Of a stretch of DNA of 64,000 bases, positions 44,930 to 55,496 are shown piece by piece. This DNA is from Streptomyces sp. NBC_01314 (GTDB lineage Bacteria > Actinomycetota > Actinomycetes > Streptomycetales > Streptomycetaceae): positions 2,294,001 to 2,358,000 of the forward strand of contig NZ_CP108394.1 in assembly GCF_041435215.1 (NCBI RefSeq). Reading direction: 5' to 3'. A program made the translations under genes and the position numbers. Each line of letters opens with the position of its first letter. The stretch's first letter is position 1. Below the pieces are notes generated by a model, which worked only from the letters and a program-made list of their open reading frames with translations, did no database searches and was not told the origin of the DNA.

Positions 44930-46315
44930 TCAGTCGCCCGGAGTCAGGGCCGCCGCGGCCGATGCGGCGGCGGCCCGTACGGGCAGTTCTTTGATCCGGA
45001 TGTCACGGAAGGACACCTGGTCGTCGGTCCCGTGGTTCTGGATGCCGAAGTGCCCGTCGCGCAGGCTCCGTACCGGATCGGTGTTGGTGTAATCGTTGAT
45101 CTTCACGCCGTTGAGCCGGACGCGGAGGCGCTCGCCCTCCACGCGGATCTCGTACGTGTTCCACTCCCCCGGCGGGTTCAGGGCGCGGTCGCGCTTCCTG
45201 AGGTCGGCGGACCGGAAGCCGTAGACGGACCCGGTGGTCCTCTCGGGTACGTCCGTGGCGTCGATCTGGACCTCGTAGCCGTTGTTCACGGCCGACCAGG
45301 GGTCGTCCGACGGCGGGAAGCCCACGAACACCCCGGAGTTGTCGTCGCCGGCCGACCGCCAGTCGAGTTTCAGGGAGTACGACCCGAAGCTCCGACCCGC
45401 GTACCAGAGCATCCCCATGCCGCCGGCGGACGTGATCGTCCCGTCGTCGGCGAGCGTGAACGAACCGGGCCCCGCCTGCCGCCAGCCGTCGAGAGAGGTG
45501 CCGTCGAACAGCGATCGGTAGCCGTTCTCCGGCCGGCAGTCGGCCTGGGCCGCGCCGATCGCCCACCGGATGCCGCCCCACAGGTGCTGCCGGAAGGCGG
45601 GTTCGGCGAAGGACTCCTTGGTGTGGCCACCGCCGGTGTAGAAGGCGCGGCCGCCCCGGTAGTCCTGGCACCAGGCGATCGGATGGTCGCCGTTCATGGT
45701 GCCGCCGCTGTACGACGACTCGTCGAGCGAGGCGAGGACATGGGCCCGGTCACGGGGGTTGGAGCGGTAGTTGTACCACTCGTCCGTGCGGTTCCAGGTC
45801 GCGCCCAGCCCGGCGGTGGCCGGGTGGGCGTGGTCCTCGACGTCGACCGTCGCGGGCTGGATCGCGGGGTGTCCCTGGAAGTACGCGCCCGCGAGTCCGC
45901 CGTAGAAGGCCCAGTCGTACTCGGTGTCGGCGGCCGCGTGGACACCCACATAGGCGCCCCCGCGTTTGATGTACCGCTCGAACGCGCCCTGTTGGGCCGG
46001 GTTCAGGACGTCACCCGTCGTCGAGAGGAACACCACGGCGTCGTAGCGCCCGAGGTTGCGGGCGGTGAAGGCGTCGGCGTCCTCCGTGGCGTCGACCGCG
46101 AAGCCGTGGGCCGCGCCCAGTTCCCGTACGGCCGTGATGCCCTCGGGAATCGAGTCGTGCCGGAAACCGGCGGTCTTGGAGAACACCAGCACCCGGCGTT
46201 CGTCCCCGTGGCCCCCGGAGCGGCCCGCCTCATCGGACACGGCCGGTCCCGACACGCATCCGATCAGCAGGGCGGCGCCGCCCAGCGCGGCCCACAAGCG
46301 TCCGTTCGTCGGCAT
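44930..46315 (-). CDS. Lipoprotein with ThuA-like and DUF1080 (3-keto-disaccharide hydrolase) domains
   Basis: Exported lipoprotein (lipobox LLIGC near residue 20). The first domain is ThuA-like (about 38-240: VLVFSKTAGFRHDSIPEGI, VFLSTTGDVL, GVHAAADTEYDW, HPIAWCQDYRGG). The second is DUF1080, a concanavalin-like fold (about 265-445: SLFDGTSLDGWRQAGPGSF, NNGYEVQIDATD, HFGIQNHG). DUF1080 proteins are now linked to hydrolysis of 3-keto-glycosides, and ThuA to 3-keto-trehalose use. GAGGGGG precedes the ATG, 9 bases after the stop of the sugar dehydrogenase gene. Length is 461 residues. Confidence 0.8.
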   Translation of the reverse strand: MPTNGRLWAALGGAALLIGCVSGPAVSDEAGRSGGHGDERRVLVFSKTAGFRHDSIPEGITAVRELGAAHGFAVDATEDADAFTARNLGRYDAVVFLSTTGDVLNPAQQGAFERYIKRGGAYVGVHAAADTEYDWAFYGGLAGAYFQGHPAIQPATVDVEDHAHPATAGLGATWNRTDEWYNYRSNPRDRAHVLASLDESSYSGGTMNGDHPIAWCQDYRGGRAFYTGGGHTKESFAEPAFRQHLWGGIRWAIGAAQADCRPENGYRSLFDGTSLDGWRQAGPGSFTLADDGTITSAGGMGMLWYAGRSFGSYSLKLDWRSAGDDNSGVFVGFPPSDDPWSAVNNGYEVQIDATDVPERTTGSVYGFRSADLRKRDRALNPPGEWNTYEIRVEGERLRVRLNGVKINDYTNTDPVRSLRDGHFGIQNHGTDDQVSFRDIRIKELPVRAAAASAAAALTPGD

Positions 46316-46324
46316 GGCGCCCCC

Positions 46325-48823
46325 TCACCGCTTCGTGAAGGTGAAGTCGTCCACGTCGAACAGGCCGCCGGAGCCGCTGCCCTTGAACACCAGGTAGAGC
46401 GTGGTGCTGCCGCGCGGGGCCTTGGACAGGTCGGCGGTGACGTCCTGGAAGGTGTCCCAGCCGCCGGTCACCGGCACGGTCGCGCTGCCGAGGACGCGGC
46501 CGGTCGGAGAGCCCGCGCGGACCTCCAGCCTGCCGCCGGCGCCCCCGGAGGAGACGCGCGCGGTGATCTTCGTGGCGTTGGACAGGACGTACGGCTCGAA
46601 GGAGATCCAGTCGCCGTTGGAGATGTCGCCGACCGTCTTGCCGCCGTGTGCCGTGTCCTTGGACTGCACCGCGATGCCGGACGAGTCGCCGTAGTGCTCG
46701 GCCTGGCGGTGGGTGGGCTGGACGACGTTCTGGTCGTGGGTGGTCAACGGGGCCTGGCCGCCGCCTCCGCCGTCGGTGTACTCGGCGTCGAACACCCCGA
46801 AGATGTTGGCGTTCTCGTCGTGGCCGCCGTCGGCGCTGGTCTGGATGGTGCCGGTGCAGCCGTTGGCGGAGGTCACCGGATGGCCGTGGCTGTCGTGGCC
46901 GAGGACGAAGGTGACCTTGACCTTGGAGCAGTCGATCGGGCGGCCGTCCTCCGGGTCGCTCACCCTCACCTTGAACGGTACGGCGTCACCGAAGGCGAAC
47001 AGCTGCCCGTCCGCCGGGAGTTGCAGCTCCACCGCGGGCGCGGTGTTGCCGACCACGATCTGCACGCTCGCGCTGCCGGTGCGGCCCGAGGTGTCCTTGG
47101 CGGTCACCGTCGCCGTGTAGGTGCCGTTCTTCTTGTAGGTGTGCCTCGGGTTCGCGGCCGTGGAGGTGCCACCGTCGCCGAAGTCCCAGCTGTACGTGAG
47201 GGCGTCGCCGTCCTGATCACTGGTGCCCTCGGAGGAGAAGCGGACCTTCAGCTTCGGCCGGCCCGAGGTGCGGTCGGCCGCGGCGGCGGCGACCGGGGAG
47301 TGGCCGTCGGTGGCGTTCTCGATGCGGTAGAGGGCGGAGTGCTCGTCGCCGCCGAACCAGGAGATGCCGTAGTCGAGGACGTACAGCGCACCGTCCGGAC
47401 CGAAGGCCATGTCCATGATCTGGGTGCCGGTCCACGGCACGCTGTTGATGGACTGCACGGTGCCGTCGGCGTCGCTCGTGATCCGCTTGATCCAGCGGCG
47501 GCCGAACTCACCGGCGAAGAAGTCGCCGTCGTAGGCCTCGGGGAACTTCACCGGGGAGTCGAGCGAGGCGTCGTAGTCGTAGACCGGGCCGCCCATCGGG
47601 GACTCGGAGCCGTCGCCGAACTCCGGGACGGAGGCCCCGTTGTAGGGAATCCAGGCGGGTTCGGCGGGCGGCAGATCGGTGAGGCCGGTGTTGTTCGGCG
47701 AGGTGTTCTTCGGGGCCGCGCAGTCGAAGGCCGCGCCCGAGGTGCCGGTGGCGAAGTCGTAGTCGACGTAGGCGTCGTTCTTGCCGGTGCAGTACGGCCA
47801 GCCGAAGTTGCCCGGCTTGGTCACGCGGGCGAACTCGACCTGTCCGGCGGGGCCGCGCGAGGCGTTGGCGGCGCCCGCGTCGGGGCCGTACTCGCCGACG
47901 TAGAGGATGCCGGTCTTCTTGTCGACGCTGAAGCGGAACGGGTTGCGGAAGCCCATGGCGTAGATCTCGGGGCGGGTCCTGTCCGTGCCGGGCGCGAAGA
48001 GGTTGCCGTCGGGGACGGCGTACGAGCCGTCGGCGTTGACCTTGATGCGCAGGATCTTGCCGCGCAGGTCGTTGGTGTTGCCGGAGGTGCGCTGGGCGTC
48101 GAAGGCCGGGTTGCGGTTGGCGCGCTCGTCGATGGGGGTGAAGCCGTCCGACTGGAACGGGTTGCTGTCGTCGCCCGTCGACAGGTACAGGTTGCCCGCC
48201 GCGTCGAAGTCGATGTCACCGCCGACGTGGCAGCAGATGCCCCGGGAGGCGGGGACGTCGAGGACCTTCGTCTCGCTGGCCTTGTCGAGGGTGCCGTCGG
48301 TCTTCAGGACGAAGCGGGAGAGCCGGTTGACGCCGTCGAAGGGCGCGAAGTCGGCCGCCGTTCCGGTCTCCGGGGCGTCTCCGGCCGGGGTGTTCAGCGG
48401 GGGCGCGTAGTACAGGTAGATGAACCGGTTGTCGGCGAAGGCCGGGTCGACGCCGATGCCCTGCAGGCCCTCCTCGTCGTGGGCGTACACGTCGAGTTTG
48501 CCGGCGAGACTGGTGTTGCCGGCCGCGTCGGTCAGCCGCAGTTCGCCGTCGCGCGAGGTGTGCAGGACCGAGCGGTCCGGGAGGACGGCGAGCGACATGG
48601 GCTCGCCGACCTCCGGTTCACCCTTCGCGAGGGTGACCTGCTGGAAGTCCTCGGCAGCGGCGGCAGCGGTCTTCGGGGCGGCGTCGGCCGCGCCCGCGGC
48701 GGGCGCGGTGAGCGAGAGCGAGGCGCCCGCGAGCAGCAGACCGCTCAGCAGTGCGATCGGCCCGCGCACTCTTCGGCGGCTGAAGGGGCTGGTGGGGTGT
48801 CTGTTGTCGTCGTACGGGTGCAC
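46325..48823 (-). CDS. Secreted PQQ-type sugar dehydrogenase with PKD and CBM-like domains
   Basis: Exported six-bladed propeller dehydrogenase of the soluble glucose/sorbosone type (about 55-460: DEEGLQGIGVDPAFADNRFI, the paired Cys-His ICCHVGGDIDFDAAGNLYLS, RNPFRFSVDKKTGILYVGEY, VLDYGISWFGG). A PKD domain follows (about 490-580, YSWDFGDGGTSTAANPRHTY), and a C-terminal CBM6-like beta sandwich (about 690-832, GDWISFEPYVL, GLFDVDDFTFTKR). The signal peptide follows SRRRVRGP. GTG 48823 has GGAGG upstream. It likely oxidises polymer-bound or free sugar outside the cell and donates the product to the ThuA/DUF1080 protein. Length is 832 residues. Confidence 0.8.
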   Translation of the reverse strand: MHPYDDNRHPTSPFSRRRVRGPIALLSGLLLAGASLSLTAPAAGAADAAPKTAAAAAEDFQQVTLAKGEPEVGEPMSLAVLPDRSVLHTSRDGELRLTDAAGNTSLAGKLDVYAHDEEGLQGIGVDPAFADNRFIYLYYAPPLNTPAGDAPETGTAADFAPFDGVNRLSRFVLKTDGTLDKASETKVLDVPASRGICCHVGGDIDFDAAGNLYLSTGDDSNPFQSDGFTPIDERANRNPAFDAQRTSGNTNDLRGKILRIKVNADGSYAVPDGNLFAPGTDRTRPEIYAMGFRNPFRFSVDKKTGILYVGEYGPDAGAANASRGPAGQVEFARVTKPGNFGWPYCTGKNDAYVDYDFATGTSGAAFDCAAPKNTSPNNTGLTDLPPAEPAWIPYNGASVPEFGDGSESPMGGPVYDYDASLDSPVKFPEAYDGDFFAGEFGRRWIKRITSDADGTVQSINSVPWTGTQIMDMAFGPDGALYVLDYGISWFGGDEHSALYRIENATDGHSPVAAAAADRTSGRPKLKVRFSSEGTSDQDGDALTYSWDFGDGGTSTAANPRHTYKKNGTYTATVTAKDTSGRTGSASVQIVVGNTAPAVELQLPADGQLFAFGDAVPFKVRVSDPEDGRPIDCSKVKVTFVLGHDSHGHPVTSANGCTGTIQTSADGGHDENANIFGVFDAEYTDGGGGGQAPLTTHDQNVVQPTHRQAEHYGDSSGIAVQSKDTAHGGKTVGDISNGDWISFEPYVLSNATKITARVSSGGAGGRLEVRAGSPTGRVLGSATVPVTGGWDTFQDVTADLSKAPRGSTTLYLVFKGSGSGGLFDVDDFTFTKR

Positions 48824-48907
48824 GAAATGCCTCCAGAGAGGGGCTGGTCGTACGGAGGTGTACGGGTGTGTGCGGTACGCCGGGGTGCGCCGTCACCCCG
48901 GAGACAT

Positions 48908-48930
48908 GACCGGGCCGTGGGGGCCCGGTC
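48908..48930 (-). terminator. Terminator of the sugar ABC operon
   Basis: GACCGGGCC and its complement GGCCCGGTC, with a five-base loop, lie 28 bases past the isomerase stop on the minus strand. Confidence 0.7.
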
Positions 48931-48957
48931 GACAGGTGGCCCGGGGTCGCGCCGGGC

Positions 48958-49962
<1,005 letters not shown>

Positions 49963-49974
49963 GTCCGGGCCTCC

Positions 49975-51345
49975 TCAGACCGCTGTGGGGGTGTGGGTCG
50001 GGGTGTAGACGGAGTTCTTCTCGGCGCTCTCCTCGACCGCCGCGAGCACCCGCTGCACCTGGAGTCCGTCCGCGAAGGACGGCTCGGGCTGTCGGCCCGC
50101 CGCGATGGCGTGGACCAGGTCGCGGGCCTGGTGGACGAAGGTGTGCTCGTAGCCGAGGCCGTGGCCCGGCGGCCACCAGGCGTCCAGGTAGGGGTGGTCG
50201 GGCTCGGTGACGAGGATGCGGCGGAAGCCGGCGTGGGTGCCGGGTTCGGTGTGGTCGTGGAAGGCGAGTTCGTTGAGCCGTTCCAGGTCGAAGGCCAACG
50301 AGCCGCGCTCGCCGTTGAGTTCGATGCGCAGGGCGTTCTTGCGGCCGGTGGCGAAGCGGGTCGCCTCGAAGGAGGCGACGGCGCCGGAGGCGAGGCGGCC
50401 GGTGAACAGGGCCGTGTCGTCGACGGTGACCGCGCCTCGCCCGGCCGTGCCGCCGGAGGACGCCAGACCGGCGGACACGCCTGCGGGCAGGGGCCGTTCG
50501 CGTACGAAGGTCTCCATCAGCGCGGACACACCGATCACCGGCTCGCCTGCCACGTACTGCGCGAGGTCGACGATGTGGGCGCCCAGGTCGCCGAGCGCGC
50601 CTGAGCCGGCCGACTCCTTGCGCAGCCGCCAGGTGAGGGGGAACTCCGGGTCCACGAGCCAGTCCTGAAGGTACGTCACCCGCAGGTGTCGCAGTGCGCC
50701 CAGTCGGCCCTCGGCGACCATGCGGCGGGCGAGCGCGGTGGCGGGCACGCGACGGTAGTTGAAGCCGACCATCGCCAACCTGCCGCGTGCGTACGCCTCT
50801 TCGGCGGCCGTCGTCATGGCCTCCGCCTCCGCGACCGTGTTGGCGAGGGGCTTCTCGCAGAGCACGTGCTTGCCGGCGGCCAGGGCGGCGAGGGCGATCT
50901 CGGCGTGGCTGTCGCCGGGGGTGCAGATGTCGACCAGGTCGATGTCGTCCCGGGCGATCAGGTCCCGCCAGTCGGTCTCCGTCGTCGCCCACCCGTGCCG
51001 GTCCGCCATGGCCCGCACCGCGTCGCCGTCCCGCCCGCACACGGCGGCGAGCACGGGGTCGAGCGGCAGCTCGAAGGCCCGCCCCGCCGTACGCCACCCC
51101 TGGGAGTGAGCGGCCCCCATGAAGGCGTAGCCGACCATGCCGACGCGCAGCGGTGGCTTGCCGGGCCGACCGGCGAGCCCGGCGGACCGGGTCCCGGCAC
51201 GGGGGCCGGCCCCAGGCACGGCCGGTCCCGACGCGACCCCGGCCATGCCGGCCCCGGCTCCAGCCCCGGCTCCGACCCCCGCGTCTGGCTCCGGCGCTCC
51301 TGACTTCTCCGCCTCGGCCTGGTCGGGCTGCTGCGGCTGTCCCAT
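49975..51345 (-). CDS. Gfo/Idh/MocA family NAD(P)-dependent sugar oxidoreductase
   Basis: Rossmann motif VGMVGYAFMGAAHSQGW (about 68-84), the family Lys in KHVLCEKPLANTVAEAEAM, and the catalytic stretch GALGDLGAHIVDLAQYVAG with His/Asp. The first 65 residues are a disordered Gly/Ala/Pro-rich arm (GVGAGAGAGAGMAGVASGP) absent from typical relatives, although the ATG 51345 has a perfect GAGGAGG upstream, so it is probably translated. It likely interconverts a sugar and its 3-keto form. It lies between the binding-protein gene, beyond a 329-base repetitive spacer, and the isomerase gene. Length is 456 residues. Confidence 0.8.
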   Translation of the reverse strand: MGQPQQPDQAEAEKSGAPEPDAGVGAGAGAGAGMAGVASGPAVPGAGPRAGTRSAGLAGRPGKPPLRVGMVGYAFMGAAHSQGWRTAGRAFELPLDPVLAAVCGRDGDAVRAMADRHGWATTETDWRDLIARDDIDLVDICTPGDSHAEIALAALAAGKHVLCEKPLANTVAEAEAMTTAAEEAYARGRLAMVGFNYRRVPATALARRMVAEGRLGALRHLRVTYLQDWLVDPEFPLTWRLRKESAGSGALGDLGAHIVDLAQYVAGEPVIGVSALMETFVRERPLPAGVSAGLASSGGTAGRGAVTVDDTALFTGRLASGAVASFEATRFATGRKNALRIELNGERGSLAFDLERLNELAFHDHTEPGTHAGFRRILVTEPDHPYLDAWWPPGHGLGYEHTFVHQARDLVHAIAAGRQPEPSFADGLQVQRVLAAVEESAEKNSVYTPTHTPTAV

Positions 51346-51674
51346 GCGTGTGTCCTCCTCGTGGTCGCGGCGCGGTGGGGGGGTGGGACCTGACTCCGAC
51401 TCCGTCGGCTTCGCATTCCGGTTGTCGGGCCTCGGTGCCGGGTCCTCGGTTGTCGGGCTCTGGGTGTTGGGCCTGCGTGCCGGGTCCTCGGTTTCCGGCC
51501 CTCGGTGCCGGGCCCTCGGTTGTCGGCCTTTGATGCCGGGCCTCGGTTATCGGTGCCCGTCCGGGTTCCCGGTCCCCTCGGTCCCCGACCCCCGACCCCC
51601 GACCCCCGACCCCCGGTCCTCGGTCCTCAACGCCCCAGCGCTCGTTCGCGGTCAGGCCCGTCCGCTGGGGCTCG
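51346..51674. repeat. Repetitive GC-rich spacer between oxidoreductase and binding-protein genes
   Basis: Bases about 51427-51560 are built from imperfect TCGGTTGTCGGG / TCGGTGCCGGGTCC units, and about 51583-51617 carry five tandem copies of a CCCGACC-like heptamer. I see no gene or hairpin that would stop transcription. Similar simple expansions occur inside the oxidoreductase's N-terminal arm (51180-51300). Confidence 0.6.
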
Positions 51675-52712
51675 TCACTTGAAGCCGGTGGGCATGTACT
51701 GGTCGACGTTGTCCTTGTCGACGACGGCCGAGTAGAGCGTCAGCGAGCTCGGGATCTCGAACTCGGCGAGGCCGCCCACCCCCTTGCCCTGACCGAGCGC
51801 ACGGGCGAGGTCGATCGCGGAGGCGGCCATGGTCGGCGGGTAGAGGACGGTGGCCTTCAGTACCCCGTCGTCCTTCTTGATGGCCTGGAACGCGGACAGC
51901 GCGCCCGCGCCGCCGACCATCAGGAAGTCGTCGCGCCCGGCCTGCTCGATGGCGCGCAGGGCACCTACACCCTGGTCGTCGTCGTGGTTCCACAGCGCGT
52001 CGAAGTTCGACTGCGCCTGGAGGAGTTGGGCCATCTTGGCCTGGCCCGACTCGACCGTGAACTCGGCGGCCTGCCGGGCCACCTTCTTGATGTTCGGGTA
52101 GTTCTTCAGCGCGTCGTCGAAGCCCTTGGTGCGCTGCTTGGTCAGCTCCAGGTTGTCCAGCCCGGCCAGCTCGATGACCCGGGCGTCGCCCTTGTCCTTG
52201 AGCTGCTCGCCGATGTAGTGCCCGGCGTTGAGCCCCATGCCGTAGTTGTCGCCGCCGATCCAGCAGCGGTACGCCTGCGGGGAGTTGAAGATCCGGTCGA
52301 GGTTGACGACGGGGATGCCGGCCCGCATCGCCTTGAGGCCGACCTGGGTGAGCGCCTTGCCGTCGGCGGGCAGCACGACCAGGACGTCGACCTTCTTGTT
52401 GATGAGGGTCTCGATCTGGCCGATCTGCTGGGCGGTGTCGTTGGAGCCCTCGGTGATCTCCAGCGTGACGTCCTCGTACCGCTCCGCGCGGCTCTTGGCG
52501 TTCTGGTTGATCGCGTTGAGCCAGCCGTGGTCGGCCTGCGGTCCGGCGAAGCCGATGGTGACCGCCTTGCCGGGCTTGTCGTCGGCGACCGTCTGCTCGT
52601 CGGCGGCCGGGTCGTCCTTGGATTCGTTGCTGGTGCAACCGGCGAGGAGGGCGCCGGCCGAGACGGCGGCGGTCCCGAAGAGCAGTCCTCTGCGGCTGGT
52701 GAACTGTGACAT
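51675..52712 (-). CDS. Sugar ABC transporter substrate-binding lipoprotein
   Basis: Ribose-type periplasmic-binding-fold protein anchored by lipidation (SRRGLLFGTAAVSAGALLAGC; lipobox LLAGC, possibly Tat-routed). Two lobes are visible: AVTIGFAGPQADHGWLNAIN, DVLVVLPADGKALTQVGLKA, IPVVNLDRIF, then FDALWNHDDDQGVGALRAIE and MVGGAGALSAFQAI. It delivers a sugar to the RbsC-like permease encoded 36 bases upstream. The ligand is unknown, and a disaccharide or keto-sugar is possible from context. Length is 345 residues. Confidence 0.85.
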   Translation of the reverse strand: MSQFTSRRGLLFGTAAVSAGALLAGCTSNESKDDPAADEQTVADDKPGKAVTIGFAGPQADHGWLNAINQNAKSRAERYEDVTLEITEGSNDTAQQIGQIETLINKKVDVLVVLPADGKALTQVGLKAMRAGIPVVNLDRIFNSPQAYRCWIGGDNYGMGLNAGHYIGEQLKDKGDARVIELAGLDNLELTKQRTKGFDDALKNYPNIKKVARQAAEFTVESGQAKMAQLLQAQSNFDALWNHDDDQGVGALRAIEQAGRDDFLMVGGAGALSAFQAIKKDDGVLKATVLYPPTMAASAIDLARALGQGKGVGGLAEFEIPSSLTLYSAVVDKDNVDQYMPTGFK

Positions 52713-52748
52713 GGTGGTGAACCTTTCCCGTGTCGGCTCTTCGGTGGT

Positions 52749-53765
52749 TCAGGTCGTGCTGGCCGTACGTCGCTGGACCAGGACCGCGGCGACGATGATC
52801 GCGCCCTTGGCGATCTGCTGGACATCGGTCTGCAGGTTGTTGAGGGCGAAGAGGTTGGTGATCGTGGTGAAGATCAGGACGCCGATGACGGAGCCGGTGA
52901 TGGTGCCCCGGCCGCCGCTGAGCAGGGTGCCGCCGATGATCACGGCGGCGATGGCGTCGAGTTCGTAGAGGTTGCCGTTGGTGTTCTGGCCCGAGCCGGA
53001 CAGCACGATCAGCAGGAACGCGGCGATGCCGCAGCACAGCCCGGAGAGCAGATACAGGTAGAGCCGCTGGCGGCGGACGTCGATGCCGGCGAGCCGGGCC
53101 GCCTCCGCGTTGCCGCCGACGGCGACCGTGCGTCGGCCGAACGTCGTGCGGTTCAGCAGCAGCCAGCCGATGATCGTCACGATCGCGAAGACCATGACAA
53201 GCGGCGGGATACCGAGGACGTACGCCTCACGCTCGCCCAGGTCCAGGATGGCGTCCACGCCGACGATCTGGGTGCTGCCGTCGGTGATCTGGAGGGCGAG
53301 GCCGCGCGCCGAGGCGAGCATCGCGAGGGTGGCGATGAAGGGGACCACCCCGCCGTACGCGATGAGGAGCCCGTTCACGAGGCCGCAGCCGACGCCGACG
53401 ATCACCGCCGTGAAGAGGATGCCGGCGAAGCCGTACTCCTGGGTGGCCACGGTCGTCGCCCAGACGGAGGCCAGGGCGACGATGGCGCCCACGGACAGGT
53501 CGATTCCGCCGGAGGTGATGACGAAGGTCATGCCGACGGTGACGACACCGATCACCGAGCCCTGGGTGAGGACGAGTTGGAGGTTGCGGGTGTCGAGGAA
53601 CTCGTCGGGTCTGGTGACGCCGCCGATGACGATCAGCACGGCGAGTACGCCGAGGAGCGACAGGGTGCGGAGGTCGGCGCGGAACACGAGTGCACGCCAG
53701 GCGGGCGGCTCGCCGACAGGTGTCACTTTGTCTGCGCTCCGGGGCGGGGACACGGGCTGGGTCAT
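52749..53765 (-). CDS. Sugar ABC transporter permease (RbsC-like)
   Basis: Integral membrane protein of 338 residues with 8-10 hydrophobic segments and the family signature GGIDLSVGAIVALASVWATT, ARGLALQITDGSTQIVG and the cytoplasmic-loop motif GNAEAARLAGIDV that contacts the ATPase. It overlaps the ATPase gene by 4 bases (ATGA). Confidence 0.85.
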   Translation of the reverse strand: MTQPVSPPRSADKVTPVGEPPAWRALVFRADLRTLSLLGVLAVLIVIGGVTRPDEFLDTRNLQLVLTQGSVIGVVTVGMTFVITSGGIDLSVGAIVALASVWATTVATQEYGFAGILFTAVIVGVGCGLVNGLLIAYGGVVPFIATLAMLASARGLALQITDGSTQIVGVDAILDLGEREAYVLGIPPLVMVFAIVTIIGWLLLNRTTFGRRTVAVGGNAEAARLAGIDVRRQRLYLYLLSGLCCGIAAFLLIVLSGSGQNTNGNLYELDAIAAVIIGGTLLSGGRGTITGSVIGVLIFTTITNLFALNNLQTDVQQIAKGAIIVAAVLVQRRTASTT

Positions 53766-55345
53766 GACGCCGGGCTCCCTTCACCGGTCAGGGGACTCCC
53801 CGCACCGGCCACCGGGCTTGCAACACTGTCCACCGGGCTTCCTTCCATCACGAGGTCGAGGACGCGGTGTTCGTCGAGTTCACGGGCGGGCGCGGAGTGC
53901 ACGACCCGGCCCTCGCGCAGGACGAGCACCCGGTCGGCGAGGCCGAGCACTTCGGGTACCTCGCTGGAGACGAGCAGCACGGCGAGCCCTTCGTCGGCGA
54001 GCCGGCGGACCACGGCGTACAGCTCGGCGCGGGCGCCCACGTCGACGCCCCGCGTCGGCTCGTCGAGCAGGAGGACCCGGCAGCCGCGCAGCAGCCAGCG
54101 GGCGAGCACCGCCTTCTGCTGGTTGCCTCCGGAGAGGGTGCGGACCGGTACGTCCGGGTTGTCGGGGCGCAGGGACAGCTCGCGGGTCGCGGCCCGCGCG
54201 GCGCGGTGTTCGGCGCCCCGGTCGATCCAGCCGACGCGTGCGAAGCGGGACATCGACGACACGGAAACGTTTCTGGTGACGGACTCCAGCATCAGCAGCG
54301 CCTGCGCCTTGCGCTCCTCCGGGGCGAGCCCGAGTCCGGCCCGTACGGCGGCCCGTACGCTGCCGAGCCTCAACCGCCGCCCGTCGACGCTGACCTGACC
54401 GGCCGTCGGCCTGCGGGCGCCGTAGATCGTCTCCAGGATCTCCGACCGTCCCGAGCCGACGAGTCCGGCGAGGCCCACGATCTCGCCGGGCCGCACCTCC
54501 AGGTCGAACGCCTCGAATTCGCCTGCGCGCGCCAGCCCCCGCACCTCCAGCACGGGTGTACTCCCGGTCGGCGGCACGGGTGGCCGGTCGGGGAAGACGT
54601 ACTCGACGTTCCGCCCGGTCATCAGCGCCACGACCTCGCGTGTCGGCGTGGACTTCGCGGGCAGCCCGCCGGCCACGGCCCGGCCGTCCTTCAGCACGGT
54701 CACCCGGTCACCGATCCGCCGGATCTCCTCCAGCCGGTGCGAGATGTAGACGACGGCCACCCCCGCCGCGGTCAGGTCCCCCACGATCCTGAACAGGTTG
54801 TCGACCTCGTCCGGATCCAGCGCGGCCGACGGCTCGTCCATCACGATCAGCCGTACGTCGTGGGAGAGCGCCCGCGCCATGGACACGATCTGCTGCTGGG
54901 CGGCCGACAACTCGCCGACGAGCCGCGTCGGATCGACCTCCGGATGACCAAGCCGCTTCAGCAGTGCGGCAGTTGACGTACGTGCCGCCTTTCCGCGAAC
55001 GACGAATCCCGCGGCGACGGGTTCATGGCCCAGGTGGACGTTCTCGGCCACCGACAGCCCCTCGACCAGGTCGAGTTCCTGGTAGATGGTGGCGATACCG
55101 AGGCGCATGGCGGCGATCGGGGACTTCAGGGTGACGGGTTCGCCCCGCCAGGTGATCGTGCCGTCGTCGGGCTGGTGCGCGCCGGCCAGGATCTTGATCA
55201 GGGTGGACTTCCCGGCACCGTTCTGGCCGAGCAGACAGTGGACCTCTCCGGCCTGGACGTCGAGGTCGACGCCGTCCAGGGCCCGGACTCCGGGGAACGA
55301 CTTGGTGATGCCGGACATGGTGAGCAGCGGTAATTCTGGTGCCAT
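53762..55345 (-). CDS. Sugar ABC transporter ATPase with two nucleotide-binding domains (RbsA-like)
   Basis: Two fused ABC domains. The first has GQNGAGKSTLIKILAGA, LSAAQQQIVSMARALS and VMDEPSAALD. The second has a degenerate Walker A GLVGSGRSEILETIYGA, then LSGGNQQKAVLARWLL and LLDEPTRGVD. This asymmetry is normal for RbsA/MglA. It has 527 residues and is the first gene of a unit ATPase, permease, binding protein, oxidoreductase, isomerase. The divided ROK regulator gene ends 151 bases upstream on the same strand. Confidence 0.9.
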   Translation of the reverse strand: MAPELPLLTMSGITKSFPGVRALDGVDLDVQAGEVHCLLGQNGAGKSTLIKILAGAHQPDDGTITWRGEPVTLKSPIAAMRLGIATIYQELDLVEGLSVAENVHLGHEPVAAGFVVRGKAARTSTAALLKRLGHPEVDPTRLVGELSAAQQQIVSMARALSHDVRLIVMDEPSAALDPDEVDNLFRIVGDLTAAGVAVVYISHRLEEIRRIGDRVTVLKDGRAVAGGLPAKSTPTREVVALMTGRNVEYVFPDRPPVPPTGSTPVLEVRGLARAGEFEAFDLEVRPGEIVGLAGLVGSGRSEILETIYGARRPTAGQVSVDGRRLRLGSVRAAVRAGLGLAPEERKAQALLMLESVTRNVSVSSMSRFARVGWIDRGAEHRAARAATRELSLRPDNPDVPVRTLSGGNQQKAVLARWLLRGCRVLLLDEPTRGVDVGARAELYAVVRRLADEGLAVLLVSSEVPEVLGLADRVLVLREGRVVHSAPARELDEHRVLDLVMEGSPVDSVASPVAGAGSPLTGEGSPAS

Positions 55346-55496
55346 GAGTTCCCCTTGGCGGGCGTGCGGGCCGGTTTCAGGGCGAAGCCGCTTGCTGGGC
55401 GGGCGGGTTCGGGCAGGGCGAAGCAGGGCGCGCCGAAGCAGGACGCCGTGCCGGTGGTCGCTGTCGGTGGGGAAGGCCGTGCGCGTTCGCGCGGCT

